Notes under the pieces: model-generated | What the model was told of the DNA's origin: nothing | Seen by the model: only the letters and a program-made list of their open reading frames with translations | The model's database searches: none | Translations under genes and position numbers: made by a program | Part shown: in pieces, positions 41,320 through 50,495 of the stretch | How the letters are laid out: every line of letters begins with the position of its first letter | How positions within the stretch are numbered: position 1 is the first letter of the stretch | DNA from: an uncultured Prevotellaceae bacterium | GTDB taxonomy: Bacteria > Bacteroidota > Bacteroidia > Bacteroidales > Bacteroidaceae | Direction: 5' to 3' | Length of the DNA: 64,000 nucleotides | Assembly: GCA_900316685.1 (NCBI GenBank) | Contig: ONDS01000011.1 | Coordinates: 1 to 64,000, forward strand

Positions 41320-42825
41320 ATGGCTTATAGACGTATTACGGCTGCCGAAGGTGCAGCCATGATCAAGAATGGCGACAACCTGGCCATGAGCGGTTTCACA
41401 CCCGCCGGTGTGGCTAAGGCAGTGACCAAGGAGTTGGCGAAAATCGCCGTGGCCGAACATGAGGCCGGGCGCGAGTTCAAGGTTGGCATCTTCACAGGCG
41501 CCTCAACAGGACAGAGCACGGACGGCGACCTGGCAGCCGCCCAGGCCATCAAGTACCGCGCGCCCTATACCACCAACCCCGACTTCCGCAAACACGTGAA
41601 CATGGGTGAGATACCCTACAACGACCTTCACCTGAGCCATATGGCACAGGAACTGCGCTATGGTTTCTATGGCCAGGTGGATTGGGCTATCCTCGAGGTG
41701 TGCGACATCGAAGAGGGCGACGACGTTTGCAAGGCCTACCTCACCGCCGCCGGTGGCATCAGTCCCACGGCAGCCCGTCTGGCCAAACACGTCATCCTTG
41801 AGCTCAACTCGTTCCACAACCCCAACGCCAAGTTCATCCACGACGTGTATGAGCCCCTCGACCCACCTTACCGCAAGGCCATACCCATCGAGCATGTGAG
41901 CGACCGCATCGGCAAGCCTTACGTGGAAATCGACCCGAAGAAGATCGTGGGCGTGGTGGAATGCAACATACCCGATGAGGCACGTGCCTTCACCGACAGC
42001 AACCCCGTGACCGACCGTATCGGCTACCTGACCGCCGAATTCCTCGTCGACGAGATGCACCAGGGCCGTATACCCAAGGAGTTCCTCCCCCTGCAGAGCG
42101 GTGTGGGCTCGACAGCCAACGCCATCCTCGGCGCCCTGGGCCAGGACAAGCACGTGCCCGACTTCAACATCTACACCGAGGTGATTCAGAACTCTGTGAT
42201 CGGAATGATGCTCGAAGGACGCGTGAAGGACGCTTCCGCCTGCTCACTCACCGTGAGCAACGAGTGCCTCATGCAGGTATATGACAACATGGACCACTTC
42301 CGCAAACACCTCACACTGCGCCAAAGTGAGATTTCCAACAGTCCCGAAATCATCCGCCGATTAGGAGTGATCGCCATCAACACCGCCATCGAGTGCGACA
42401 TCTATGGCAACGCCAACTCCACACATATCAGCGGCACGAAGATGATGAACGGCATCGGCGGAAGCGGCGACTTCGAACGCAACGCTTATATCAGCATCTT
42501 CACCTGTCCGTCGACAGCCAAGGGCGGTCTCATCAGCAGCATCGTGCCTTTCGTGAGCCACCAGGATCACTCCGAGCATGACGTGAACATCATCGTGACC
42601 GAACAAGGCGTGGCCGACCTGCGCGGCAAGAGCCCCATGCAGCGTGCACAGTGCATCATCGAGAACTGCGCCCACCCCGACTACAAGCAATTGCTTTGGG
42701 ACTACCTGAAGATAGCCAAGGGCGGACATACGCACCACTACTTGCCTGCCGCCTTCGCCATGCACGACACACTGGCTCGCAAGGGCGACATGCACCTGAC
42801 CGATTTCGCCGAATACGTGAAATAA
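41320..42825 (+). CDS. Acetyl-CoA hydrolase/CoA-transferase family protein
   Basis: A 501 aa protein of the AcetylCoA_hydro family. Group signatures: MSGFTPAGVAKAVTKELAK (N-terminal CoA part), LQSGVGSTANAILGAL, YTEVIQNSVIGM with the probable catalytic Glu, GIGGSGDFERNAYISIFTCP, and TEQGVADLRGKSPMQRAQ. Members include succinyl-CoA:acetate CoA-transferase and acetyl-CoA hydrolase. In a succinate/acetate/propionate-forming Bacteroidales the CoA-transferase role is the more likely. Three tandem promoter elements stand in front, which suggests strong expression. The coding sequence ends in a triplicated repeat and then a terminator. Confidence 0.88.
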   Translation: MAYRRITAAEGAAMIKNGDNLAMSGFTPAGVAKAVTKELAKIAVAEHEAGREFKVGIFTGASTGQSTDGDLAAAQAIKYRAPYTTNPDFRKHVNMGEIPYNDLHLSHMAQELRYGFYGQVDWAILEVCDIEEGDDVCKAYLTAAGGISPTAARLAKHVILELNSFHNPNAKFIHDVYEPLDPPYRKAIPIEHVSDRIGKPYVEIDPKKIVGVVECNIPDEARAFTDSNPVTDRIGYLTAEFLVDEMHQGRIPKEFLPLQSGVGSTANAILGALGQDKHVPDFNIYTEVIQNSVIGMMLEGRVKDASACSLTVSNECLMQVYDNMDHFRKHLTLRQSEISNSPEIIRRLGVIAINTAIECDIYGNANSTHISGTKMMNGIGGSGDFERNAYISIFTCPSTAKGGLISSIVPFVSHQDHSEHDVNIIVTEQGVADLRGKSPMQRAQCIIENCAHPDYKQLLWDYLKIAKGGHTHHYLPAAFAMHDTLARKGDMHLTDFAEYVK

Positions 42826-42828
42826 AGG

Positions 42829-43014
42829 GGCAAGGGGCAAGAGAATACCCCAGGACACTAAACTCTAAACCCTCAACCCTAAACATTGAAGGCAAGGTGC
42901 AAGAGAATACCCCAGGACACTAAACGCTAAACCCTCAACCCTAAACATTGAAGGCAAGGGGCAAGAGAATACCCCAGGACACTAAACACTAAACCCTCAA
43001 CCCTAAACATTGAA
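42829..43014. repeat. 62-bp unit, three tandem copies
   Basis: Units start at 42829, 42891 and 42953. Each joins GGCAAGGGGCAAGAGAATAC, CCCAGGACACTAAAC and a heptamer tail CTAAACCCTCAACCCTAAAC. The same composite, less regular, is at 4457-4545. The copies differ by only 1-2 bases, so the amplification is recent. It lies directly after the CoA-transferase stop. Confidence 0.93.
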
Positions 43015-43044
43015 GGCAAGGAGCAAAACATAATACAAGCAAAG

Positions 43045-43077
43045 GACGGGACATCTCAAAATGTCCCGTCTTTTTTT
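43045..43077 (+). terminator. Rho-independent terminator after the CoA-transferase gene
   Basis: GACGGGACAT and ATGTCCCGTC (perfect 10-bp stem, 6-nt loop) followed by eight T. Confidence 0.93.
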
Positions 43078-43097
43078 GTTGGTTTCGTTTTTTTTCT

Positions 43098-43105
43098 TAT
43101 CTTTG
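43098..43105 (+). promoter_or_regulatory. -7 box of the subtilase gene
   Basis: TATCTTTG, 32 bp before the ATG at 43138; a TTTCG/TTGG region lies about 20 bp upstream. Confidence 0.65.
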
Positions 43106-43137
43106 CCAGAAATAATCACCATCAAACAAAAACTGAT

Positions 43138-45222
43138 ATGCGAAAAATCTTACTCCTTCTATTGATTGCCGGGACTTCACTCACCATGCAGGCCCAACAA
43201 CCAAAACCCACCCTGCACCGAATGGATGCCATGGCGCAACGGCAGGTCATGATCGATGACGGCAAACTGAAAGCCGTGAGCATGACCACCGACGATACCG
43301 AAGCCTTGGCCGCCAGCATCCGCAAGGCGGGTTACCATGCTACGGCGGTGAGCGGCAAAATGGTGACGGCCACCGTGCCTGCACACTATCTCCGCGAGAC
43401 ATTGGACGCCGACCACCGCATCAGCCGCATCTACGGTTACCGGCCCTTCCATTTCTTCATGGACAAGGCGCGTGAAGAGGTGGGAGTGAAAACCATACGC
43501 CAGAGTAGCGAGTTCGAGACACCCTTCACGGGCAAAGGTGTGCTGGTGGCCATGATCGACGGCGGATTCAAATACGACCACATCGCGTTCCTCGACAGCG
43601 AGGGCAACAAACGTGTGAAAGTGGTGTGGAACCGCAAGGATTATGCCAGTGGCGAGACGACGGAACCCACCACCGACATACCTGCCGGCAACGACAATTA
43701 CCCTGCGCCCGCCGGTCACGGCACCCATACGACGGGTATCGCCGCAGGGTCGGTCATCAGCCAGAACGACTACAGCGGCATAGCCCCCGAGGCCGACATC
43801 ATCATGATCTCATCGTCGATGGAGCCGGCCGAGGTGATGGAAGACCTCACCTATATCAACCAATATGCCCAGGAGAAAGGGCAACCGTATGTGGTGAACA
43901 TGAGTTTCGGCGAAATCACTGGTCCGCACGACGGATTGACACCCTATGACCAGTTCATCAACGACATGGCCACAGGAGGCAACGGCAGGGCACTCGTCAT
44001 GGCAGCCGGCAATTCGGGAACGCAGAAAGTGCATGTGGGCTACACCTTCACCCAGGACGACGAACAAGTGGCCATCGCTATCAAGCAGAGCGGCGATGCG
44101 CCGGTGATTGACCTCTGGGGCAAGGCCACCGACGGACAGCGACACCTCACGGTGAAAGCATACAAATGCACGAGTGGAGGTACACCCACCGAACTGACCT
44201 TCGAAGGCGACATGGCAATATCGGAAGTATGTTCCTACAATGGGAAAGAGCATTATTTCCATCTATCCAGTTCTGCCGCCCACTCCATCTTCTACACCGT
44301 GTTCGTGGTCAGCGGCAAGGCCGGCGACGGCTTCGAAGCCTGGACGGAGGAAGGCCACGATTTCCAAAAGGTCTTTTTCACCAAATTAGGACTGACCAGC
44401 CTCGAAGGCGACAATGCGATGAGCATCGGTGGTTCTGGCCAATGTGCTGAGAAAGCCTTCTGCGTGGGCAATTACACCACAAAGACCTCCATCAACAGCA
44501 TTGTGTATGGTGAGATGGACCTACAATCCATGGGAATGGTCAATGGCTTGAATGAACTGGACCCCAGTTCTTCCATCGGCCCGACCACACGACCGGAACT
44601 GCGCAAGCCCGATGTGGCAGCACCCGGAGGTGTCATCGTCTCGGCCATCGACTATGTGACGGAAAGCAGCGATGAAGGACCCTTGCTCGTCGAAAAGATC
44701 AATGTCAACGGCGAAGACCAATACTACATGGCCAGCTCGGGCACGTCGATGGCGGCTCCCATGGTGAGCGGCACCATGGCCCTTTGGCTGCAAGCCAACC
44801 CCAACCTGAGTTGCGACCAACTGCACGAGATAGTGGAATCCACTGCCCGCCACGACGCTTTCACGGGTGATGAAGAGTGGAACCAGAAATGGGGTTACGG
44901 CAAGATAGACGCCTACGAGGGCCTGAAGATGGCTCTGCAGATGGCCGATGCTACGGGCATACCCGCCGTCTATGGCAGCGACCAACCCGTGAGCCTGAAG
45001 AAGCAGAGCGGTCAGTGGCAGGTGCTCTTCAACAGCGACGAGCCCCGAGCCACCATCACCATCTACGACCAACAAGGGCGCATCTACCGTCAGCAAAGCC
45101 TCAACCGCATACAGCGCGGCCAGGAGCAGACACTCAACCTCAACGGTCTCACTCCTGGTGTCTATGTGGTGAGCATCGCCACCGCCAAGAGCAAGCTCAC
45201 CCGCAAGCTCGTGGTCGACTAA
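43138..45222 (+). CDS. Secreted S8 subtilisin-like peptidase with type IX-like C-terminal tail
   Basis: A 694 aa protease. A signal peptide (RKILLLLLIAGTSLTMQA) leads to a propeptide-like region (to about 120), then the S8 domain with the triad Asp141 (VLVAMIDGGFKYDH), His194 (GHGTHTTGIAAG) and Ser537 (SSGTSMAAPMVSG). A PA-like or beta insertion lies between (about 300-430). The last 75 residues form a small beta domain, with ATITIYDQQGRIYRQQSLNR, LNGLTPGVYVVSIAT and a final KLTRKLVVD, which has the usual look of a T9SS type A sorting domain. So it is probably exported through the type IX system and anchored on, or released from, the cell surface. Single gene with its own promoter and terminator. 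Confidence 0.9.
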   Translation: MRKILLLLLIAGTSLTMQAQQPKPTLHRMDAMAQRQVMIDDGKLKAVSMTTDDTEALAASIRKAGYHATAVSGKMVTATVPAHYLRETLDADHRISRIYGYRPFHFFMDKAREEVGVKTIRQSSEFETPFTGKGVLVAMIDGGFKYDHIAFLDSEGNKRVKVVWNRKDYASGETTEPTTDIPAGNDNYPAPAGHGTHTTGIAAGSVISQNDYSGIAPEADIIMISSSMEPAEVMEDLTYINQYAQEKGQPYVVNMSFGEITGPHDGLTPYDQFINDMATGGNGRALVMAAGNSGTQKVHVGYTFTQDDEQVAIAIKQSGDAPVIDLWGKATDGQRHLTVKAYKCTSGGTPTELTFEGDMAISEVCSYNGKEHYFHLSSSAAHSIFYTVFVVSGKAGDGFEAWTEEGHDFQKVFFTKLGLTSLEGDNAMSIGGSGQCAEKAFCVGNYTTKTSINSIVYGEMDLQSMGMVNGLNELDPSSSIGPTTRPELRKPDVAAPGGVIVSAIDYVTESSDEGPLLVEKINVNGEDQYYMASSGTSMAAPMVSGTMALWLQANPNLSCDQLHEIVESTARHDAFTGDEEWNQKWGYGKIDAYEGLKMALQMADATGIPAVYGSDQPVSLKKQSGQWQVLFNSDEPRATITIYDQQGRIYRQQSLNRIQRGQEQTLNLNGLTPGVYVVSIATAKSKLTRKLVVD

Positions 45223-45257
45223 GACCCTCGGACATATTCCGCACATCATTCAACCAT

Positions 45258-45291
45258 CATCGGTCGGGAGTTTTACCCGACCGATGTTTTT
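45258..45291 (+). terminator. Rho-independent terminator after the subtilase gene
   Basis: CATCGGTCGGG and CCCGACCGATG (11-bp stem, 7-nt loop) followed by TTTTT. Confidence 0.9.
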
Positions 45292-45339
45292 ATTCTGAAG
45301 ATAAAGAACCTATTATTTGGTAGTATTGGCAATTATTGC

Positions 45340-45347
45340 TATTTTTG
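45340..45347 (+). promoter_or_regulatory. -7 box of the PUL regulator gene
   Basis: TATTTTTG 25 bp before the ATG at 45372; TTGGTAG and TTGGCAATT lie upstream as -33 candidates. Confidence 0.6.
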
Positions 45348-45371
45348 CTGCATCAATACCTCATAGCTCTC

Positions 45372-48110
45372 ATGAAACGAACTATATCCTCTCTCTATTA
45401 CATCCTGCTTTTCTTCTGTCTCATCAGCACGGCAACACCATGCGGAGCCAATGATTTCACCCCCGTGCTGACCAACTACACCTCGCTCGACTATGGTGGC
45501 GGCATGCAGAACTGGTCTATCGCCCAAGGACAAGATGGCATGATGTACTTCGGCAACAACAATGGTTTGCTGTCTTTCGACGGTTACAACTGGAACCTGA
45601 CACCATTGCCAGGCGGACAGATAGTCCGGTCGTTGATGGTGGATGGCGACAGGATATACATAGGGAGCTATGAGCAATTCGGTTTTTTCCAACGCAACGA
45701 ATACGGCGATTACACTTTTACCTCACTGTGGAAAAAGGTGAAGAACTACCAACCGCGCAACGATGAGATATGGAACATCATCAAGACATCCGACGGACAC
45801 ATCCTCTTCCAATCCTTCTGCTCATGGTTCGACTACGACGGCAAAGAGGTACGCACAAACTACGACAAGCAAAACAACCCTCTTTACTTCTTCCGTGTCA
45901 AGGATACCGTCTACGTACAACTGGTAAACGGCGATTTCTGCCAGTTGAGAAACAACCAGTTCGTGCCACTGTTCAGCAGGGAACAAGTGAATAACGACAA
46001 CATCGTGGCGGCATTTGCATACGATGACACCCATGTGATGTTGTGCAGCGAGTTTCACGGACTGTTCCTCTACGATGGCCATTCGCTCACGCCCTTCCAT
46101 ACGGAGATAGACCGACAACTCATGGAGGGACAGGTAAATCGAGCCACCACCACCCGCCACGATGGCAACATCATCTTAGGCACCATCCGCGACGGACTGT
46201 TTGAGATAGACAGAAACGGTAAGCTGGAATGGCACTATAGCACACTCAACAAGCTGCACAACAACACCGTGCTCGGGGTGTTCTGCGACGAGGACGACAA
46301 CTTATGGGCGGCTCTCGATTCGGGTATCGCCCTCATCCACCGAGGCAGCAACTACACCCTGCTTACCGGACCACTCGGCAGGGTGTATGACGTGTTCAAG
46401 GAAAACGACCAGCTCTATATCGCCACCAACCAAAACACGATGCTCTTCCACAACCATGCATTCACCACCATCTCGGGAACACAAGGGCAAAACTGGCACA
46501 TCTCCAAAATGGGCAGTGAACTGGTGGTGGGCAGCAACAACGGCATGAGGATCATCAACGGCAACACAAGCTATCCCGTCAACAGTGGTAAGGTAATGGC
46601 AAGCAGCACCTCACTTGGCCAATTCACCGTCAACGCCCAAAAAAGTTATCTTGTAGAATCGAGCTATGCCGAACTGCGCATCTACGAGAATGTCGATGGG
46701 AAATGGATATTCAGGAACGACGTGGAGGGCTTCATGGCTCCGGTCAGCCACATGGAAGTGGACAGCCATGGCATTATCTGGCTGGCCAACATGAACAAAG
46801 GTTGCTATCGTATAGAACTGAACACCGACCTGACCAAGGTGAAAGACATCCGTTACATTCCCCACCTCGACGACAAGGAAGACGGTTCACGCATCTACCT
46901 GATGAAGATACGCGGCCATGTGGTTTTTTCCGACCTACAAGGCCTATACACCGTCAATGACGAAGGAGTGATAAAGCCTCTCGATGCCCTGAACAAGGTG
47001 GCAGGGAAAAACGTGACAGGAGCCACCATGGTCGACCTTGACCATTTCTGGCTCTCCACCAACGAAGGCTATTCGCTCATCTCACATGAGAACGGCAATT
47101 ACTACCTGCAACAATATATCCCTGCGAAATTCTTCGGTTTGGAGTGCGGGGAAAACCACAACGAGGTGAAGGTATTCGACAACCAAGCCTATTTCTGCAT
47201 GGACGGAGGCATAGGACGATACGATATGGGGGCTCGCGCTCACCAAGAACAGAAATCTTATTCCCTGCAGTTGAGAAAGGCTTACTATACCGATGTGGAA
47301 AACCAGCGCCATGAGATGCGAATCGGCCAAGAGGAAGCCCAGGTGAAAGGCAATGTGACACTGCTCTTCAGCTATCCCAACTACAACAACGATTCACACG
47401 TCTTCGTATTCCACTTGGATGGTCCGGGTACCGATATCACCATCACTTCGGATAAGCCGGAGATACAGTTCAACAACCTATCCTACGGCCATTACACGGC
47501 AACCTGCGAGGTAAAAGATTTCAAGGGCAAGACGCTTTGTTCCACACAATACCTATTCCAATACGCTCGCCCATTCTGGCTCTCCTACCCCATGCTCTTC
47601 GTCTACCTGCTGCTCCTGGGCGGCCTCATCTACTTCTTTGTAAGATGGCGCACTGACAAGGCGTTGCAAAAGCATATACGCCAAGAAAAGGAAAGGGTGA
47701 TGAAACAAGAACTGGAAGACTCCAAGCGACAACAAGCCATAGAGAAAGAACAAAAACAACAATTGGAGCAGGAACTGCAGGTGAAAGGGCGCGAATTGGC
47801 CTCTTTGGCCCTGGAAGCGGTAAAAGACAAGGAAAAGAGCCACGATGAGGAATACTGGGAAATATTCCGTAACAACTTCGACCTGATACACCAACACTTC
47901 TTCCGTAACCTGCGTAAACAATACCCCACCCTGACCACCAATGACCTACGCTTCTGCGCTTACCTCCGACTGAACCTCAGCACCAAGGATATAGCCAGCC
48001 TGACAGGACTCTCCATCAGAGGTGTGGAAGGTGCCAGATACCGACTCCGCAAAAAACTCAACCTGCAAGAGGGCACCGACCTATCCACTTTCCTGATTGA
48101 TTTCAAATAG
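45372..48110 (+). CDS. Membrane-spanning sensor-regulator: beta-propeller, Y_Y_Y domain, TM, LuxR-type HTH
   Basis: A 912 aa protein. Order: signal sequence (KRTISSLYYILLFFCLISTA), a periplasmic propeller (about 30-640, with Reg_prop-like blades such as GLLSFDGYNWNLTPLPG, DNLWAALDSGIALIHRG, FWLSTNEGYSLISHENG), a Y_Y_Y domain (about 655-730), one transmembrane helix (SYPMLFVYLLLLGGLIYFFV, about 737-756), a long charged coiled coil (about 760-830), and a C-terminal helix-turn-helix (LSTKDIASLTGLSIRGVEGA). It has no histidine kinase or receiver domain, so it links periplasmic sensing to DNA binding in one chain. It faces the PUL at 48216-58501 and is its probable regulator. I begin at 45372, where the signal sequence starts. 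Confidence 0.88.
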   Translation: MKRTISSLYYILLFFCLISTATPCGANDFTPVLTNYTSLDYGGGMQNWSIAQGQDGMMYFGNNNGLLSFDGYNWNLTPLPGGQIVRSLMVDGDRIYIGSYEQFGFFQRNEYGDYTFTSLWKKVKNYQPRNDEIWNIIKTSDGHILFQSFCSWFDYDGKEVRTNYDKQNNPLYFFRVKDTVYVQLVNGDFCQLRNNQFVPLFSREQVNNDNIVAAFAYDDTHVMLCSEFHGLFLYDGHSLTPFHTEIDRQLMEGQVNRATTTRHDGNIILGTIRDGLFEIDRNGKLEWHYSTLNKLHNNTVLGVFCDEDDNLWAALDSGIALIHRGSNYTLLTGPLGRVYDVFKENDQLYIATNQNTMLFHNHAFTTISGTQGQNWHISKMGSELVVGSNNGMRIINGNTSYPVNSGKVMASSTSLGQFTVNAQKSYLVESSYAELRIYENVDGKWIFRNDVEGFMAPVSHMEVDSHGIIWLANMNKGCYRIELNTDLTKVKDIRYIPHLDDKEDGSRIYLMKIRGHVVFSDLQGLYTVNDEGVIKPLDALNKVAGKNVTGATMVDLDHFWLSTNEGYSLISHENGNYYLQQYIPAKFFGLECGENHNEVKVFDNQAYFCMDGGIGRYDMGARAHQEQKSYSLQLRKAYYTDVENQRHEMRIGQEEAQVKGNVTLLFSYPNYNNDSHVFVFHLDGPGTDITITSDKPEIQFNNLSYGHYTATCEVKDFKGKTLCSTQYLFQYARPFWLSYPMLFVYLLLLGGLIYFFVRWRTDKALQKHIRQEKERVMKQELEDSKRQQAIEKEQKQQLEQELQVKGRELASLALEAVKDKEKSHDEEYWEIFRNNFDLIHQHFFRNLRKQYPTLTTNDLRFCAYLRLNLSTKDIASLTGLSIRGVEGARYRLRKKLNLQEGTDLSTFLIDFK

Positions 48111-48149
48111 GAGGTCGAATAGTCGGAAATGGGGTAAAAGGCTATTAAC

Positions 48150-48190
48150 GCAAGAAAGTGGCGCGATATCACATCGTGCCACTTTCTTGC
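48150..48190. terminator. Bidirectional hairpin between regulator and PUL
   Basis: GCAAGAAAGTGGC and GCCACTTTCTTGC, a perfect 13-bp stem with a 15-nt loop, in the gap between two convergent genes. There is no clear T-run on either side. Confidence 0.65.
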
Positions 48191-48215
48191 CTTGGGGTAA
48201 TCCTATCAACTCCAC

Positions 48216-50495
48216 TCACTGCAACGTGAATGAAACCGTTTGTACATCGCGACTGTTAGGACCCACCATCACCTCGAATTCGCCAGGCTCGCTCACGAAC
48301 TCAAGTTGCGAATTATAGAATTTCAATTTCTCCTCATCAATGGTAAAGGTGACTGTCTTCGTCTCTCCTTTTTTCAGGCTGATACGCTCAAACCCTTTCA
48401 GTTCCTTGACAGGTCGTGACACGCTGCCCACTAAATCGCGTATATACATCTGAACCACTTCATCGCCATCGTAATTACCACTATTGGTCACATCGACACT
48501 GACGCGGATGACATCGTTCTTGCCCATTGTGGTGCCGCTCAGGCGCAAAGGACCGTAATGGAATGTGGTATAGCTTAGTCCATAACCGAAAGGATAAAGA
48601 GGATCGTTGTCGATATCGAGATAATTACTCGTGAACTTCGTGAACCATGCTCCATCCTTTAAAGGCCGTCCTGTGTTGAGGTGGTTGTAGTACAAAGGTA
48701 TCTGGCCGACACTCTTAGGCATAGTGGCCGACAGTTTTCCACTTGGCACCTTGTCGCCGAAGAGCACATCGCAGATGGCATCGGCAGCCTCCGACCCTCC
48801 AAACCACACGTTGAGCAAGGTATTGAAATTGGCAGCCTCCCAGGTCATGACGGTGGCACGCCCTGAGAAGTTGAGCAACACGATGGGTTTGCCGGTGGAC
48901 TTCAGGGCTTCGAGCAACCGCTTTTGGGCATCTGGCAATGTCAAGTCGGATCGGCTGCTACTCTCGCCGCTCATCTCCGAGGTCTCACCGATGGCAGCCA
49001 CGATGACATCGGCATCGCTGGCTACAGCCAAAGCCTCGTTGAGCAACTCCTCGCTGCTGCGTGGGTCGCGTATCTCACGACCGAACATCGAGCCATTGGC
49101 TTCAATCTTGGCATCATCCATGATATTGCTGCCCTTGGCATAGACCACCGTCATATCGTTGCCAGCACGTTCAAGCATGGCATAATATAGGCTCTTGTAT
49201 TTCTCGAAGGCGGCGGCCACGCTCCATGTGCCCGGCATGTTGGCGCTGGTGTTGGCCAACGGGCCGATGAGTGCTATCTTACCTTTTTTCTGCAACGGCA
49301 GCAGCCCATCGTCGTTTTTCAGGAGCACAAAAGTTTCGGCGGCGATGCGACGAGCCTCGGCACGATTGTCGGCGGTATAGATTTCCTTCGACGCACGTTT
49401 CTTGTCAAGATAACGGTAGGGGTCGTCGAATAGGCCCAACTTGTATTTTGCTTCGAGGATACGGCGGCAAGCTTGGTTGATGGACTCCTCGCTCACCTTG
49501 CCCTCACGGAGCGACTGCTCCAGGGTACCGACGAACCCATCGGCCACCATGTCCATATCCGTACCGGCATTCAAGGCCAAAGCCGAAACGGTCTGCAAAT
49601 CGCCCAAGCCATGGGCAGTCATCTCGGCTATGGCGGTGTAATCGGTCACCACGAAACCATCCCATCCCCATCTCTTGCGCAGCACATCGGTCAGCAGCCA
49701 TTTATTGCCGGTGGCGGGAATGCCGTCCACCACATTGAAAGAGGTCATGAAAGAACCCGCTCCAGCCTTGGCTGCCGCCTCATAGGGTGGGAAATAATAG
49801 TTGAACATACGCCAATGGCTCATATCCACGGTATTGTAATCCCTACCGGCCTCGGCGGCGCCATAGAGAGCGAAATGTTTCACACAAGCCATGACGGTGT
49901 TATTGAGAGTCAGGTCATCACCCTGGTAACCATGCACCATGGCCCGTGCTATGGCTGCACCGAGATAGGGATCTTCACCGTTGCCTTCAGACATACGTCC
50001 CCAACGGGGGTCGCGTGAGATGTCGACCATAGGCGAGAAAGTCCAGCTGATACCGTCGGCACTGGCTTCCTGGGCGGCGATACGTGCTGAACGCTCCACC
50101 GCCGCCATATCCCAACTGCAAGAGAGAGCGAAAGGGATGGGAAAAACGGTCTCATAGCCATGAATCACATCCATGCCGAAAATCAGTGGTATCTTCAGCC
50201 TGCTCTGTTCTACGGCCAGTTTCTGAACCTCGCGGATTTTCTCTACGCCCTTGAGGTTGAATAGTCCACCCACTTCGCCACGACGTATCTTGCCTGCGAT
50301 ATCGCTACTCTTGGCCTGTCCGGTGACAATATCTCCCGTAACAGGCAGATTGAGCTGACCTATTTTCTCCTGCAATGTCATTTGGCTCATCAGATTGTCG
50401 ATGAACCGATCCATTTCCTGTTGCCGCGTCTGGGCAGACATGGGTTGAATGCCCATGAAAAACAGGAAGGATGCAAACAATATCTTCACTTTCAT
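48216..50495 (-). CDS. GH3 beta-glucosidase, periplasmic (probable sophorose/beta-1,2-glucosidase)
   Basis: A 759 aa family 3 glycosidase. Signal peptide (KVKILFASFLFFMGIQPMSA), TIM-barrel with FSPMVDISRDPRWGRMSEGN and the nucleophile Asp285 in GFVVTDYTAIAEM, the second alpha/beta domain (RIAAETFVLLKNDDGLLPL; NFSGRATVMTWEAAN) and a C-terminal fibronectin III-like domain (DVTNSGNYDGDEVVQMYIRD). This is the BglX layout. It overlaps the GH144 gene by ATGA. In B. thetaiotaomicron a GH3 next to a GH144 (BT_3567 with BT_3566) splits sophoro-oligosaccharides from beta-1,2-glucan, so I propose the same here; GH3 substrates cannot be read from sequence alone. Confidence 0.9.
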   Translation of the reverse strand: MKVKILFASFLFFMGIQPMSAQTRQQEMDRFIDNLMSQMTLQEKIGQLNLPVTGDIVTGQAKSSDIAGKIRRGEVGGLFNLKGVEKIREVQKLAVEQSRLKIPLIFGMDVIHGYETVFPIPFALSCSWDMAAVERSARIAAQEASADGISWTFSPMVDISRDPRWGRMSEGNGEDPYLGAAIARAMVHGYQGDDLTLNNTVMACVKHFALYGAAEAGRDYNTVDMSHWRMFNYYFPPYEAAAKAGAGSFMTSFNVVDGIPATGNKWLLTDVLRKRWGWDGFVVTDYTAIAEMTAHGLGDLQTVSALALNAGTDMDMVADGFVGTLEQSLREGKVSEESINQACRRILEAKYKLGLFDDPYRYLDKKRASKEIYTADNRAEARRIAAETFVLLKNDDGLLPLQKKGKIALIGPLANTSANMPGTWSVAAAFEKYKSLYYAMLERAGNDMTVVYAKGSNIMDDAKIEANGSMFGREIRDPRSSEELLNEALAVASDADVIVAAIGETSEMSGESSSRSDLTLPDAQKRLLEALKSTGKPIVLLNFSGRATVMTWEAANFNTLLNVWFGGSEAADAICDVLFGDKVPSGKLSATMPKSVGQIPLYYNHLNTGRPLKDGAWFTKFTSNYLDIDNDPLYPFGYGLSYTTFHYGPLRLSGTTMGKNDVIRVSVDVTNSGNYDGDEVVQMYIRDLVGSVSRPVKELKGFERISLKKGETKTVTFTIDEEKLKFYNSQLEFVSEPGEFEVMVGPNSRDVQTVSFTLQ

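Noticed and set aside
42829..43014. Regulatory array or CRISPR-like repeats after the CoA-transferase gene
   Set aside because: The 62-bp units are contiguous, without spacers, and lie before the terminator; better read as a repeat triplication.
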